Shown here piece after piece: positions 50,094 through 58,820 of a stretch of 64,000 nucleotides of DNA (its first letter is position 1; each line of letters opens with the position of its first letter). A program made the position numbers and the translations under genes. The notes below the pieces were generated by a model, which saw only the letters and a program-made list of their open reading frames with translations, was not told the origin of the DNA and ran no database searches. Origin of the DNA: Bradyrhizobium aeschynomenes (GTDB taxonomy: Bacteria; Pseudomonadota; Alphaproteobacteria; Rhizobiales; Xanthobacteraceae); NCBI RefSeq assembly GCF_013178945.1, contig NZ_JABFDM010000008.1, positions 187,720 to 251,719 of the forward strand. The letters are read 5' to 3'.

Positions 50094-51140
50094 TCAGACT
50101 TTGCCCCTGCTGTGCTCACGTCTCGATGGAGGCGCCTTCTTGCGTGAGGGCGGCCGAGGTCGCTGCATGTTGCGTGCGGCGCGGGGGGCTGGCGGCCGGC
50201 GTGGTCCGGTCAGTGTTCGCGCGGCCTGCGCGCGCACCATGTCCATCAGCATCAGCGCCGCGGGCGACAGGGTCCGGCCCTTCAGGCGTAAGATGCCGAA
50301 CTGTGCCAGCAGCAGGTCCGACGCGCGAGGCTCTTTCAGCTCGGCGACATTGAGCCGGACCAATTGACCGGAGGCAAGCTCGTGGGTGAGCACCGCATCT
50401 CCCGCGACGAGAACGATATCCGAACGGAATGCCATCTGCACCAGCAGACCCGCATTCTCGGATTCGAGTGCGACGTCGAAGCCGCGTCCGCCCGGTGCAG
50501 CGATCAGGTCGTCCAGTCGCCGGCTGAATTCCGGCGGCAGTGCGACGGAGGCGAAGTGCTGGCCGGCGAGATCGCGGGCGGAAAGCTCGCGCCGGCCTGC
50601 CAAGGGATGAGTTGGCCGACAGTAGAAGTGTCCGGGCAGACTTCCGAGCGGCTCGACGTCCAGGCTGTCGTCAGCGCGGATTTCGGTGATGTGCGCTAGA
50701 AAAAAGTCGAGCTTTCCCTGCTGCAGCACCTCCATCAGCATGCGCCAATTGTCCTGCACCAGTTTGATGCGCACGGACGGATGCTCGGAATACAGCCGTG
50801 CCATGGCGTCCGGCAGAAGGGTCAGGCCGGTGAACGCGCCCACGCCCACCGTCACCTGGCCGGCGTCTCCCGAGCGGAGCAGCCTGATCTCGCGGCCGAG
50901 ATCGTCGGCGCCCGACAGCAGCGAACGGGCTCGCGCGACCAGCCGCTCGCCGACTGCGGTGATCTCCACCGAGCGCGAGCTGCGGTCGAACAGCCGCATT
51001 CCCGCGGCGTCCTCCAACGTCTGCAGGCTTCGGCTCAGGGCCGACTGGGTGACATGGGCGCGCTGGGCCGCCCGGGCGAAATGCCGCTCTTCCGCGAGAT
51101 AGACCAGCTGCTGCAACTGACGCAACGTCGGCGTGTGCAT
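50094..51140 (-). CDS. LysR-family transcriptional regulator
   Basis: 348 residues, longer than usual because of a 45-residue Arg/Pro/Ala-rich basic tail after the effector domain (RPRPPSRKKAPPSRREHSRGK). The helix-turn-helix is LRQLQQLVYLAEERHFARAAQRAHVTQSALSRSLQ; GRREL-type substrate-binding follows. The ATG at 51140 is preferred over upstream starts that lack the domain. It is divergent from the ThDP-enzyme/flavoprotein pair and probably regulates it. Confidence 0.92.
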   Translation of the reverse strand: MHTPTLRQLQQLVYLAEERHFARAAQRAHVTQSALSRSLQTLEDAAGMRLFDRSSRSVEITAVGERLVARARSLLSGADDLGREIRLLRSGDAGQVTVGVGAFTGLTLLPDAMARLYSEHPSVRIKLVQDNWRMLMEVLQQGKLDFFLAHITEIRADDSLDVEPLGSLPGHFYCRPTHPLAGRRELSARDLAGQHFASVALPPEFSRRLDDLIAAPGGRGFDVALESENAGLLVQMAFRSDIVLVAGDAVLTHELASGQLVRLNVAELKEPRASDLLLAQFGILRLKGRTLSPAALMLMDMVRAQAARTLTGPRRPPAPRAARNMQRPRPPSRKKAPPSRREHSRGKV

Positions 51141-51184
51141 TGATGATCCCAACTCATTGATCAAGCCATAACAATTCATTGGAT
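51138..51184. promoter_or_regulatory. Repeated CATTGAT motifs in the LysR/ThDP-enzyme divergent region
   Basis: CATTGAT occurs at 51138 and 51155 and as CATTGGAT at 51177, spaced 17 and 22 bases. The first overlaps the lysR start codon. Such phased repeats are consistent with binding of the LysR tetramer and autoregulation, inferred from position only. Confidence 0.45.
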
Positions 51185-51291
51185 TTCTGAGACGGTCAAC
51201 CCCACAATGGTACAAACAATTGCGGGGAACGCCGGAGCGAGGCCGATCAGCTCGCGCTCGAGACAAGGCGTCGCCCTATAAGAGGCTTTTC

Positions 51292-52953
51292 ATGCCCAAC
51301 GGCGCGCAAGCTCTGCTACGGACCCTGGTCAATTCCGGCATTCGGGTCTGCTTCACCAATCCCGGCACGTCTGAGATGCATTTCGTTGCGGCGCTGGATT
51401 CCGCGCCGGAGATGCGCGCCGTGCTGTGCCTGTTCGAAGGCGTCGCGACGGGGGCGGCGGACGGCTACGCCCGCATGACCGGCATGCCTGCGGCCACGCT
51501 GCTGCATCTCGGCTGCGGGCTCGGCAACGGCCTCGCCAACCTGCACAATGCGCGCAAGGGCAAGGTGCCCCTGGTCAACATCGTCGGCGACCACGCCACC
51601 TATCACGTCCAGTATGACGCGCAGCTGCAGTCCGACATCGAGACCGTCGCGCGCAACGTCTCGCCCGGATTTGTCTGGACCTCGCAGGTCACCTCCGAGC
51701 TGTGCCGCGACGCGGTCGCCGCCGTGAAGGCGGCGTGCTCCTGGCCAGGGCAGGTCGCGACCCTGATCCTGCCGGCCGACGTGTCCTGGGGTGAGGGCGG
51801 CGTTGCCGAACCGGGACCGGTGATCGAGCCGCCGCCGGCGGCCGACGACGCCACGGTCCAGGCCGTCGCCGCGACGATCAAGGCCGGAGGCCGCAGCGCC
51901 ATTCTGCTCGGTGGCACGGCGCTGCACGAGGATTCGCTGCTACCGGCTGCGCGCATTGCCGCGGCCTGCGGCGTCAAGATCTTCGCCGAGACGTTTCCGA
52001 CGCGCATGCAGCGCGGCGCCGGCCTGCCGCCGGTCGAGCGCATCGCTTATCTCGCCGAGATGGTCTCGATCCAGCTCAAGGAGATCGATACGCTGATCCT
52101 GGTGGATGCCAAGGCGCCGGTGTCGTTCTTCGCCTATCCCGGCAAGAAGAGCTATCTGCCGCACGACGGCTGCCGGGTCATGACCTTGTCGACGCCGGCG
52201 CAGTGCGCCCCGGGCAGTCTGACCGCGCTTGCGGCGGCCCTCGGAGCCGAGACCGCCACGCCCCTGCTATCGGCTCCATGGCGTCCGGGACGTCCGCGCG
52301 GCAAGAAGCTCACGGCGGAAAAGGTCTGCAAGGCCGTCGGCCATCTGCTGCCCGAGAATGCCATCATCGTCGACGAGGCGATCAGCTCCGGTCTGATGCT
52401 GTCGAAGTTCACGGCGGGCGCGCCGCGGCATGACCTGATCACCTTGACCGGGGGCGCCATCGGGCAGGGACTGCCGAATGCCATCGGCGCCGCGATCGCC
52501 TGTCCGGACCGCCCGGTGATTGCGCTGATCGGTGACGGCAGCTCGATGTACACGATCCAGGCGCTGTGGACGATCGCGCGCGAGCGGCTCAACGTCACCG
52601 CCATCATCTTCAACAACGCCTCCTACTCGGTGCTCAATGTCGAGCTGGAGCGGGTCGGAGCCGAAGAGGTCGGACCGAAGGCCAAGGCGCAGCTCGACCT
52701 GCATGGGCCTGTCCTGAAGCTGGCGCAGATCGCCGACGGCATGGGCGTGCGGTCGACCCGTGTCAGCACGCCCGACGAATTCACCAATGCCTTGGAGGGG
52801 GCGCTGGCCCGGCCTGGTCCGCATCTGATCGAGGCCATGGTGCCGCCGGCCCTGAGCGGGCTCAAGCTGAAGCTGCTGCCGCATCTGCTCGGATCGCTCG
52901 ACCGCATGCCGCTGTCGGTGGCGCGCATGCTCAAGCGCAAGATCGCGCCGTGA
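51292..52953 (+). CDS. ThDP-dependent enzyme, acetolactate synthase large-subunit-like
   Basis: 553 residues in the three-domain ThDP layout. The N-terminal Pyr domain contains FEGVATGAADGYARM (catalytic Glu), the middle Rossmann-like domain spans about residues 180-320, and the C-terminal PP domain has GDGSSMYTIQALW...FNN (GDG-x(n)-NN cofactor motif). It belongs to the broad acetolactate synthase/benzoylformate decarboxylase superfamily, in an uncharacterised branch usually labelled acetolactate synthase. The residues that in AHAS bind FAD are not evident. Its stop abuts a flavoprotein gene (GTGA possible). It may cleave or form a C-C bond next to a keto group. Confidence 0.87.
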   Translation: MPNGAQALLRTLVNSGIRVCFTNPGTSEMHFVAALDSAPEMRAVLCLFEGVATGAADGYARMTGMPAATLLHLGCGLGNGLANLHNARKGKVPLVNIVGDHATYHVQYDAQLQSDIETVARNVSPGFVWTSQVTSELCRDAVAAVKAACSWPGQVATLILPADVSWGEGGVAEPGPVIEPPPAADDATVQAVAATIKAGGRSAILLGGTALHEDSLLPAARIAAACGVKIFAETFPTRMQRGAGLPPVERIAYLAEMVSIQLKEIDTLILVDAKAPVSFFAYPGKKSYLPHDGCRVMTLSTPAQCAPGSLTALAAALGAETATPLLSAPWRPGRPRGKKLTAEKVCKAVGHLLPENAIIVDEAISSGLMLSKFTAGAPRHDLITLTGGAIGQGLPNAIGAAIACPDRPVIALIGDGSSMYTIQALWTIARERLNVTAIIFNNASYSVLNVELERVGAEEVGPKAKAQLDLHGPVLKLAQIADGMGVRSTRVSTPDEFTNALEGALARPGPHLIEAMVPPALSGLKLKLLPHLLGSLDRMPLSVARMLKRKIAP

Positions 52954-52958
52954 GCGCG

Positions 52959-54551
52959 ATGCTGCAATCCGATGTCGTCATCGCCGGCGGCGGCCTCGCC
53001 GGCATCGTCACCGCGCTGGAGGCGCTGCGCGCCGGCAAATCGGTCGTGATCGTCGATCGCGACACGCCGGAACGTTTCGGCGGGCTGGCGCTGTGGGCGT
53101 TCGGCGGCATGGCGCTGGTCGGCACGCCCTTGCAGGCGCGCATGAAGATCCCGGATACGCCGGAGATCGCGCTGCGCGACTGGATCAGGTTCGGCGAGCT
53201 CGATGCGAGCGAGCACTGGCCGCTGCAATGGGCGCGCTATTACGTCGAGCATTCGCGTAGCCACGTCTATGACTGGCTCTCGTCGCACGGCGTGACCTTC
53301 ATGCCGGCGGTGAACTGGGTCGAGCGCGGCCTTGTGGGCGACGGCAATGCGCTGCCGCGCTATCACATCGTCTGGGGCACCTCGCAGCGGCTGACGCGCG
53401 TGATGATCGATGCGATGCGCGCGGCGGACAGCGGCGGCCGGCTGACGGTGCTGCACCGGCACCGCGTCGTCAGCCTCGATCGCAATGGCGGCGCCGTGTC
53501 CGGTGTCATCGCCGTGAACGAGGAGACCGGCACCGAGATCCGCATCGCCGCGCCGCTGACGGTGCTGGCGATGGGCGGCATCAATGGCGGTCACGAACAG
53601 GCGCGTGCCAACTGGGTGCAGGGACGGCCGCTGCCGGCATCGATGCTCAACGGCGCGCATCCATTCGCGGACGGCAAGCTGCATCACCATGCGGCCGAGA
53701 TGCTCGGTGCCGAGATTACTCACGCCGGCGAGATGTGGAACTACGCTGCCGGCATCCCGCATCCGTTTCCGCATTTCGACGGCCATGGCCTGTCGCTGGT
53801 GCCGTGCAAATCGGCGCTATGGCTCAACCATCGCGGCGAGCGCATCGGCCCGGCGCCGCTGGTCACCGGCTTCGACACCCATGATCTCTGTCAGCGCGTC
53901 GCGGCGCAGGAGAAGCCGTATACGTGGCATCTGCTGAACTGGCGCATCGCCGCCAAGGAGTTCGCCATCTCCGGCGCCGAGCACAACTTACGCATCCGCG
54001 AGCGGCAGATGCCGATGTTCCTCAAGGAGACGTTGCTCGGCAATCATCGTCTGGTCCGGCAGATGCAGCGGGAGAGCCGGCATTTCCTGGTCGACGAGAC
54101 GCTGGCAGGTCTCGCCGCGAAGATGAACGCGCTGACCGGAACTGATGACGTGAAGCCAGAAGTGCTCCAGGCCACCGCCGACGCCTTCGACGCCAACTTC
54201 GCGAACGGCGACAAGCTCCACAACGACGATCAGATCCGCCGCATCCTGCACGCGCGACAATGGGGCCCGGACAAGCTCCGCACTTGCAAGCCCGCGCCGC
54301 TGCAGGCGCCTGGAGCAGGGCCGTACATCGCCATCCACATGCAACTCATCACCCGCAAGAGCCTCGGCGGCCTCAAGACCGATCTGCACAGCCGCGTGCT
54401 CGACGGGGCGGGCGCGCCGATCAGCGGCCTCTACGCCGTCGGCGAAGCGGCCGGCTTCGGCGGCGGCGGCGCCTCGGGCAAGCGCTCGCTGGAGGGAACA
54501 TTCCTGCCGGGCTGCATTCTGACCGCGCGCGCCGCGGTGCGGGCCATGTGA
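52959..54551 (+). CDS. FAD-binding dehydrogenase, fumarate reductase/3-ketosteroid dehydrogenase type
   Basis: 530 residues. DVVIAGGGLAGIVTALEALRAGKSVVIVD is the FAD Rossmann motif, and the C-terminal GLYAVGEAAGFGGGGASGKRSLEGTFLPGC closes over the flavin. Between lies a substrate domain with LALWAFGGMALVG and HYIVWG. Family members dehydrogenate or reduce C-C bonds adjacent to a carbonyl. A GTG at 52950 would overlap the ThDP-enzyme stop by 4 bases; the ATG at 52959 is chosen. With the ThDP enzyme it probably forms a catabolic pair. Confidence 0.86.
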   Translation: MLQSDVVIAGGGLAGIVTALEALRAGKSVVIVDRDTPERFGGLALWAFGGMALVGTPLQARMKIPDTPEIALRDWIRFGELDASEHWPLQWARYYVEHSRSHVYDWLSSHGVTFMPAVNWVERGLVGDGNALPRYHIVWGTSQRLTRVMIDAMRAADSGGRLTVLHRHRVVSLDRNGGAVSGVIAVNEETGTEIRIAAPLTVLAMGGINGGHEQARANWVQGRPLPASMLNGAHPFADGKLHHHAAEMLGAEITHAGEMWNYAAGIPHPFPHFDGHGLSLVPCKSALWLNHRGERIGPAPLVTGFDTHDLCQRVAAQEKPYTWHLLNWRIAAKEFAISGAEHNLRIRERQMPMFLKETLLGNHRLVRQMQRESRHFLVDETLAGLAAKMNALTGTDDVKPEVLQATADAFDANFANGDKLHNDDQIRRILHARQWGPDKLRTCKPAPLQAPGAGPYIAIHMQLITRKSLGGLKTDLHSRVLDGAGAPISGLYAVGEAAGFGGGGASGKRSLEGTFLPGCILTARAAVRAM

Positions 54552-54622
54552 GGAGCGCGGCAACGCCGGGCGATGTTCCGCAAGACAGGCGCGTCGCTCG
54601 TGAGCGGCTTGATCTCTCCACA

Positions 54623-54775
54623 CGTCATTCCGGGGCGCCCGCAGGGCGAGCCCGGAATCCATACCCACAGGCTGTCGTTGCTTGGGCGAGATGGCCGTGG
54701 GCGTCTATCTCGGCTCCTCAATCACAGTCGTGGTTATGGATTCCGGGCTCGCGCTACGCGCGCCCCGGAATGACG
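54623..54775. repeat. Intergenic palindromic element, CATTCCGGGGC type
   Basis: The ends CGTCATTCCGGGGCGC (54623-54638) and GCGCCCCGGAATGACG (54760-54775) are perfect 16-bp inverted repeats. Inside, GCGAGCCCGGAATCCATA (54646-54663) and TATGGATTCCGGGCTCGC (54735-54752) pair over 18 bp. The element is about 150 bp and has no coding potential. A related copy is at 60194-60319. Confidence 0.88.
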
Positions 54776-54874
54776 ACGGTGAGACAGTGTGCGTCATCAC
54801 GATTTTTTCGCGAGCCCCTGTCGATCCGCCCCTCGCGCGTTCGTCTTCAAGGCATCAGCCATGGAGACCCCCTG

Positions 54875-55498
54875 ATGAAGATCTACTGGATCAAGGCCCA
54901 GGCCCCGCGCCGCGTGCTGGCGCTGGTCAAGCATCTCGGCGTGCCGGCCGAGTTCATCGACATCACCCGCGGCCTGAAGACGCCGGAGTTCGCCGCGCTC
55001 AATCCCAACATGAAGGCACCCGTGCTGGTCGATGGAGACACCGTGCTGTGGGAGTCCACCGCCATCATGGCGCATCTCTGCGTCCGCGAGAGTTGCGACA
55101 TGTGGCCGGCGCGCAATCCGCCGGAGCAGGTCGAGGTGCTGCGCTGGCTGGCGTGGACCGACAGCCATTGGAACCCGGCCGTCGCGCCGTTCTACTTCGA
55201 GCACATCGTGCGCAAGAACTTCGGTCTCGGCGCGCCGAACCGGGCCTCGCTGGTCGACAAGGTCGCGCCGCTGAAAACCTTCGCGTCCGTGCTCGATGCC
55301 CATCTGCGCGCACACAGCCACATCGCCTGCGACCGGCTGACCATCGCCGACTTCGCGGCGGCTTCGATGGCGACCGACTGGCGGGAGGCCGAGATGCCGC
55401 TGGAGACGTTTCCGAACGTGGTGCGCTGGCTCGACGGCCTGATGCGGTTGCCGGCCTGGGCCGAGCCGTGGCCCGAGAAGCAGCCGGCCGCCGCGTAG
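54875..55498 (+). CDS. Glutathione S-transferase
   Basis: 207 residues. The N-terminal thioredoxin-like domain (YWIKAQAPRRVLALVKHLGVPAEFIDI, then NPNMKAPVLVDGDTVLWESTAIM) has the cis-Pro and the Glu-Ser glutathione-binding motif; the helical domain includes CDRLTIADFAAASM (N-capping box). It is probably a cytosolic detoxifying or isomerising enzyme. It lies downstream of the ThDP-enzyme/flavoprotein pair but separated by the palindromic repeat, so cotranscription is uncertain. It is convergent with the IclR gene, nearly touching it. Confidence 0.9.
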   Translation: MKIYWIKAQAPRRVLALVKHLGVPAEFIDITRGLKTPEFAALNPNMKAPVLVDGDTVLWESTAIMAHLCVRESCDMWPARNPPEQVEVLRWLAWTDSHWNPAVAPFYFEHIVRKNFGLGAPNRASLVDKVAPLKTFASVLDAHLRAHSHIACDRLTIADFAAASMATDWREAEMPLETFPNVVRWLDGLMRLPAWAEPWPEKQPAAA

Positions 55499-56287
55499 CT
55501 AGGGCTGCACCGTGCCGTGGCCGAGCTGCTTGGAGATCTCGGCCGCGCAGGCGCGCAGGCGGTTGGCGAGCGGCGATTGCCAACCGGCGTCGAAGGTGCC
55601 GGCCGGGCCCATCGCGGTGATGACCAGTGCGACGTGGCCGGCGTGATCGAACACCGGTGCGGCGAAGGCATTGACGCCGGGCAGCGGATCGCCGATGGCG
55701 CGCGCCAGGCCCTGTGCGCGCACCTCGGCCAGCATCTCCGCCACTTTCGGGCTCTTCGGCGCGCGCTTCGGATTGTAGCCGACACCGAGATGATCGAGGC
55801 CGGTGTCGAGCGCGGCCTTCACGGTCTTCGGCGGCAGGAACGCCGCGAACGCGCGGCCCGTCGCCGTCTCCAGCAGCGCCATGATCGAGCCGACGCGCAT
55901 CACGATGTGCACCGGATGGCTCGGCTCCTCAAGCCGCACCACGGTTGGGCCGTTGGTGCCCCAGACCGCGAGCGACACCGCGTGATCGATCGCGCCGGCG
56001 AGCGCTGCGATCTTCGGGGTGGCGATCCGGACCGCCGACAGCCGCCGCAGGCTGATCAGGCCGAGCTCGAGCGCGAGCGGGCCGATCTCGTAGCGGCCGG
56101 TGGTTTCGTCCTGCTCGATCAAACCGATGCGCGAGAAGCTGACGAGGTAGGGATGTGCCTTGGCCGGCGGCAGCCCGGCCTCGCGCGCGAGGTCGCGCAG
56201 CATCATCGGCTCGCCGCTGCGCGCCAGTGCCTGCAGCAAGGTGCCGCCGACCTCGATCGACTGGATGCCGCGGCTCTCTCGTCCCAT
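55499..56287 (-). CDS. IclR-family transcriptional regulator
   Basis: 262 residues. The N-terminal winged helix (IEVGGTLLQALARSGEPMMLRDLAREAGLPPAKAHPYLVSFSRIGLIEQ) is followed by the IclR effector-binding domain (GRAFAAFLPPKTVKAALD, VNAFAAPVFDHAGHVALVITAMGPAG). It is in a minus-strand cluster with an SDR, a flavoprotein and a periplasmic binding protein. It probably controls this catabolic set; it starts 31 bases after the SDR stop. Confidence 0.92.
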   Translation of the reverse strand: MGRESRGIQSIEVGGTLLQALARSGEPMMLRDLAREAGLPPAKAHPYLVSFSRIGLIEQDETTGRYEIGPLALELGLISLRRLSAVRIATPKIAALAGAIDHAVSLAVWGTNGPTVVRLEEPSHPVHIVMRVGSIMALLETATGRAFAAFLPPKTVKAALDTGLDHLGVGYNPKRAPKSPKVAEMLAEVRAQGLARAIGDPLPGVNAFAAPVFDHAGHVALVITAMGPAGTFDAGWQSPLANRLRACAAEISKQLGHGTVQP

Positions 56288-56318
56288 GTCTTGTTGTGCC
56301 CCTGGTCCGGCGCCGTGC

Positions 56319-57080
56319 CTACACCGCCAGGAAGCCGCCGTCGACCGGCAGCGTGACGCCGTTGACGTAGGACGCCATGTCGGAGACCAGGAACGCCACC
56401 GGGCCAGCGAGCTCCTCGGGCTGGCCGACGCGGCCGAGCGGCGTGCGGCTCATGAAGCCGGCGAGCCGCTCGGGATCGTTGCGGGTCGACTCCGTCATCG
56501 CGGTCGCGATCACGCCGGGCGCGATCGCGTTGACGCGGATGCCGTCGGCGGCGAGCTCGCGCGCCAGCGCCTGGGTGAGCGACTTCACGCCGCCTTTGGA
56601 CGGCGAATAGCCGAGCGTGTTGCTGATGCCGATGAAGGAGGCGACGGAGGCGATGTTGACGATCGTGCCGCGCGTCTCGCGCAACGCGGCGAGCAACGCA
56701 TAGGTGACGTTGAACACGCCATTGAGATTGACGTCGAGCACGCGCTGCCAATTCTCCGCGGCGCGGGGCGAGTCGATGTTCTCACGGATGATGATGCCGG
56801 CATTGTTGACGAGAATGGAGATCGCGCCGACCTCGGCGCGCAGCTGCGCCGCCAGCGCCTTGCAGCCGGCGGCGTCGGTGACGTCGAGCCGGTGCGCCCA
56901 GGCCTTGCGGCCGTGACCGCGGATCTCCGCGGCGCAGCGCTCGGCGCCCTCCAGGTCGATGTCGGTGATGACGACGTCGGCGCCGCGGCCGGCAAGACCC
57001 AGCGCAATCGCGCGGCCATTGCCATGCGCCGCGCCGGTGACCAGCGCGAGCTTCCCGGCCAACATCTGCTGGTCGCTCAT
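56319..57080 (-). CDS. Short-chain dehydrogenase/reductase
   Basis: 253 residues, classical SDR. TGAAHGNGRAIALGL is the TGxxxGxG cofactor motif, an Asp at the end of the second strand (VVITDID) suggests NAD(H), and NNAG, the catalytic Ser (NIASVASF) and YSPSKGG (Tyr/Lys) are all present. It overlaps the upstream flavoprotein gene by 4 bases and precedes the iclR gene, so it is part of the same transcript. It may oxidise a hydroxyl made by the neighbouring enzymes. Confidence 0.92.
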   Translation of the reverse strand: MSDQQMLAGKLALVTGAAHGNGRAIALGLAGRGADVVITDIDLEGAERCAAEIRGHGRKAWAHRLDVTDAAGCKALAAQLRAEVGAISILVNNAGIIIRENIDSPRAAENWQRVLDVNLNGVFNVTYALLAALRETRGTIVNIASVASFIGISNTLGYSPSKGGVKSLTQALARELAADGIRVNAIAPGVIATAMTESTRNDPERLAGFMSRTPLGRVGQPEELAGPVAFLVSDMASYVNGVTLPVDGGFLAV

Positions 57081-58810
57081 GCGGCACTCCTTTGCTTGGC
57101 GCGTTCGGCGAGATGCCGGCCGGCAATATAGCCGAAGGTCAGCGCCGGTCCCAGCGTGATGCCTGCGCCCGGATAGTTGCCGCCCATGATGCTCGCCATG
57201 TCGTTGCCGGCAGCGTACAGCCCCTCGATCGGCTGGCCCTGCGCGTCGAGCGCGCGCGCATGTTCGTCGGTACGGATGCCGGCATAGGTGCCGAGATCGC
57301 CGATCACCATCTTGATGGCGTAGAACGGCCCGTCCTTGATCGGCGCGACGCAGGGGTTCGGCCCGTGCAGCGCATCGCCCTGGTAGCGGTTGTAGGCGCG
57401 CGAGCCCTTGCCGAAGCTCGGGTCCTGGCCGAGCGCAGCGTCGGCGTTGAACGCGGCGACGGTGGCTTCCAGCGACATCGCATCGATGCCGGTCACGCGC
57501 GCGAGCTCGGCGAGCGTCGCGCCGCGCTTGAGGTAGCCGCTGCTGAGATGATGCACGAGCGGCATCGGGAACGGCGGCACGCAGCCGAGGCCGTAGCGGC
57601 GCAAGCTGCGATGGTCGGTGATCAAGAAGGCCGCGATCTCCCGGCCGGGCTTGGCCGCCTTGACCATCGCCTGCACGAAGTCGTGGTAGGAATTGCCCTC
57701 GTTGGCAAAGCGCACGCCATCCGCGGTCACCGCGATCACGCCCGGCTTGGCGCGATCGATGAAGTGCGGCATCACGCCCTTGCTGCCGTCCTTGCGGGTG
57801 GTGACGGAGACCGGCACCCAGGCCGCCGCATGCGGCAGCCCGTCCTCGACACGGCCGCCGACGGCTTCCGCGAGCCGCAAGCCGTCTCCGGTGTTGCCGA
57901 CAGGACCGGGCGAAAAATGCTCATGGCCAGTCGGCGCATGCGGAAACATCGCCTTGCGTCGTTCGACATCATGCGGAAATCCGCCGCAGGCCAGCACCAC
58001 GCCGAGCCGCGCGTTGACCCGGACGCGCTTGTCCTGCCGCGTCACCACGGCGCCGCGCACGGCCTCGCCGTCGCGGATCAGCTCGGCCACCGGCGACGAC
58101 AGCCACAGGGGAATGCCGAGATCGAAGGCCGATTTCGCCAGCCGCCCCGCCAGCGCATTGCCGTTGGTCAGCGTCATGCCGCGGCCATGGCGCAGCACGT
58201 CCATCGCATGCTTCGACAGCCGCCTGGCGACGTAGAATGCCGAGGTTAGCGACTTGGTCGCCCGCATGAAGTGGATGATCTCCTTGCCGGAGCCGAGCAT
58301 CATGCCGAACACCGTGAGCTCGGGCAGGGGCTGGCCGAGATCCTTGATGTGGTCGCCCAGCTCGCGCCCGTCGAACGGCCGCGTCACCATCGAGCGGCCG
58401 CCCTGCGTGCCGCCCGGCGCCTCCGCGTGATAGTCCGGGAAGGTCAGCGGCATGTCGAACTTCAGCGCGGTCTTGGTGGTGAAGAAGTCGACCGCCTCCG
58501 GCCCCTTGGTCAGGAACGCGTCCACCCGCGCCGCATCAAAGCTGTTGCCGGCCTCGTGGCGCAGATAGGTGCGCGCCAGCTCCGGAGGCTCGTCGATGCC
58601 CCAGGCCTTGGCGAGCGACGTGCCGGGAATCCACAGCCAGCCGCCGGATCGCGCCGTGGTGCCGCCGAAGCGCGGCTCCTTCTCGGTGACGACGACCTTC
58701 AGCCCGGCATGGGCGGCGGTGACCGCCGCCGAAAGCCCGGCGCAGCCGGAGCCGACCACCAGCACGTCGCAATCATAGGTGTCGCCGTTGTTGGGACCAG
58801 CTCCGCTCAT
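57077..58810 (-). CDS. FAD-dependent oxidoreductase, 3-ketosteroid-delta-1-dehydrogenase-like
   Basis: 577 residues. DCDVLVVGSGCAGLSAAVTAAHAGLKVVVTEKE is the FAD motif, and FGGTTARSGGWLWIPG and GLYAAGNDMASIMGGNYPGAGITLGPALTFGYI are the flavin-contacting and C-terminal parts conserved in KstD/FrdA-type enzymes. The length matches KstD. Its substrate is unknown; proteins like this act on steroid or cyclic ketone rings. The start at 58810 is followed by an N-terminal GDTYDC segment, and the stop overlaps the SDR gene. Confidence 0.9.
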   Translation of the reverse strand: MSGAGPNNGDTYDCDVLVVGSGCAGLSAAVTAAHAGLKVVVTEKEPRFGGTTARSGGWLWIPGTSLAKAWGIDEPPELARTYLRHEAGNSFDAARVDAFLTKGPEAVDFFTTKTALKFDMPLTFPDYHAEAPGGTQGGRSMVTRPFDGRELGDHIKDLGQPLPELTVFGMMLGSGKEIIHFMRATKSLTSAFYVARRLSKHAMDVLRHGRGMTLTNGNALAGRLAKSAFDLGIPLWLSSPVAELIRDGEAVRGAVVTRQDKRVRVNARLGVVLACGGFPHDVERRKAMFPHAPTGHEHFSPGPVGNTGDGLRLAEAVGGRVEDGLPHAAAWVPVSVTTRKDGSKGVMPHFIDRAKPGVIAVTADGVRFANEGNSYHDFVQAMVKAAKPGREIAAFLITDHRSLRRYGLGCVPPFPMPLVHHLSSGYLKRGATLAELARVTGIDAMSLEATVAAFNADAALGQDPSFGKGSRAYNRYQGDALHGPNPCVAPIKDGPFYAIKMVIGDLGTYAGIRTDEHARALDAQGQPIEGLYAAGNDMASIMGGNYPGAGITLGPALTFGYIAGRHLAERAKQRSAA

Positions 58811-58820
58811 GCGCGTGCTC

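Noticed and set aside
54260..54874. Extended N-terminus of the GST running through the palindromic repeat
   Set aside because: It translates repeat DNA and the flavoprotein's shadow frame; the GST fold begins right at the ATG at 54875.
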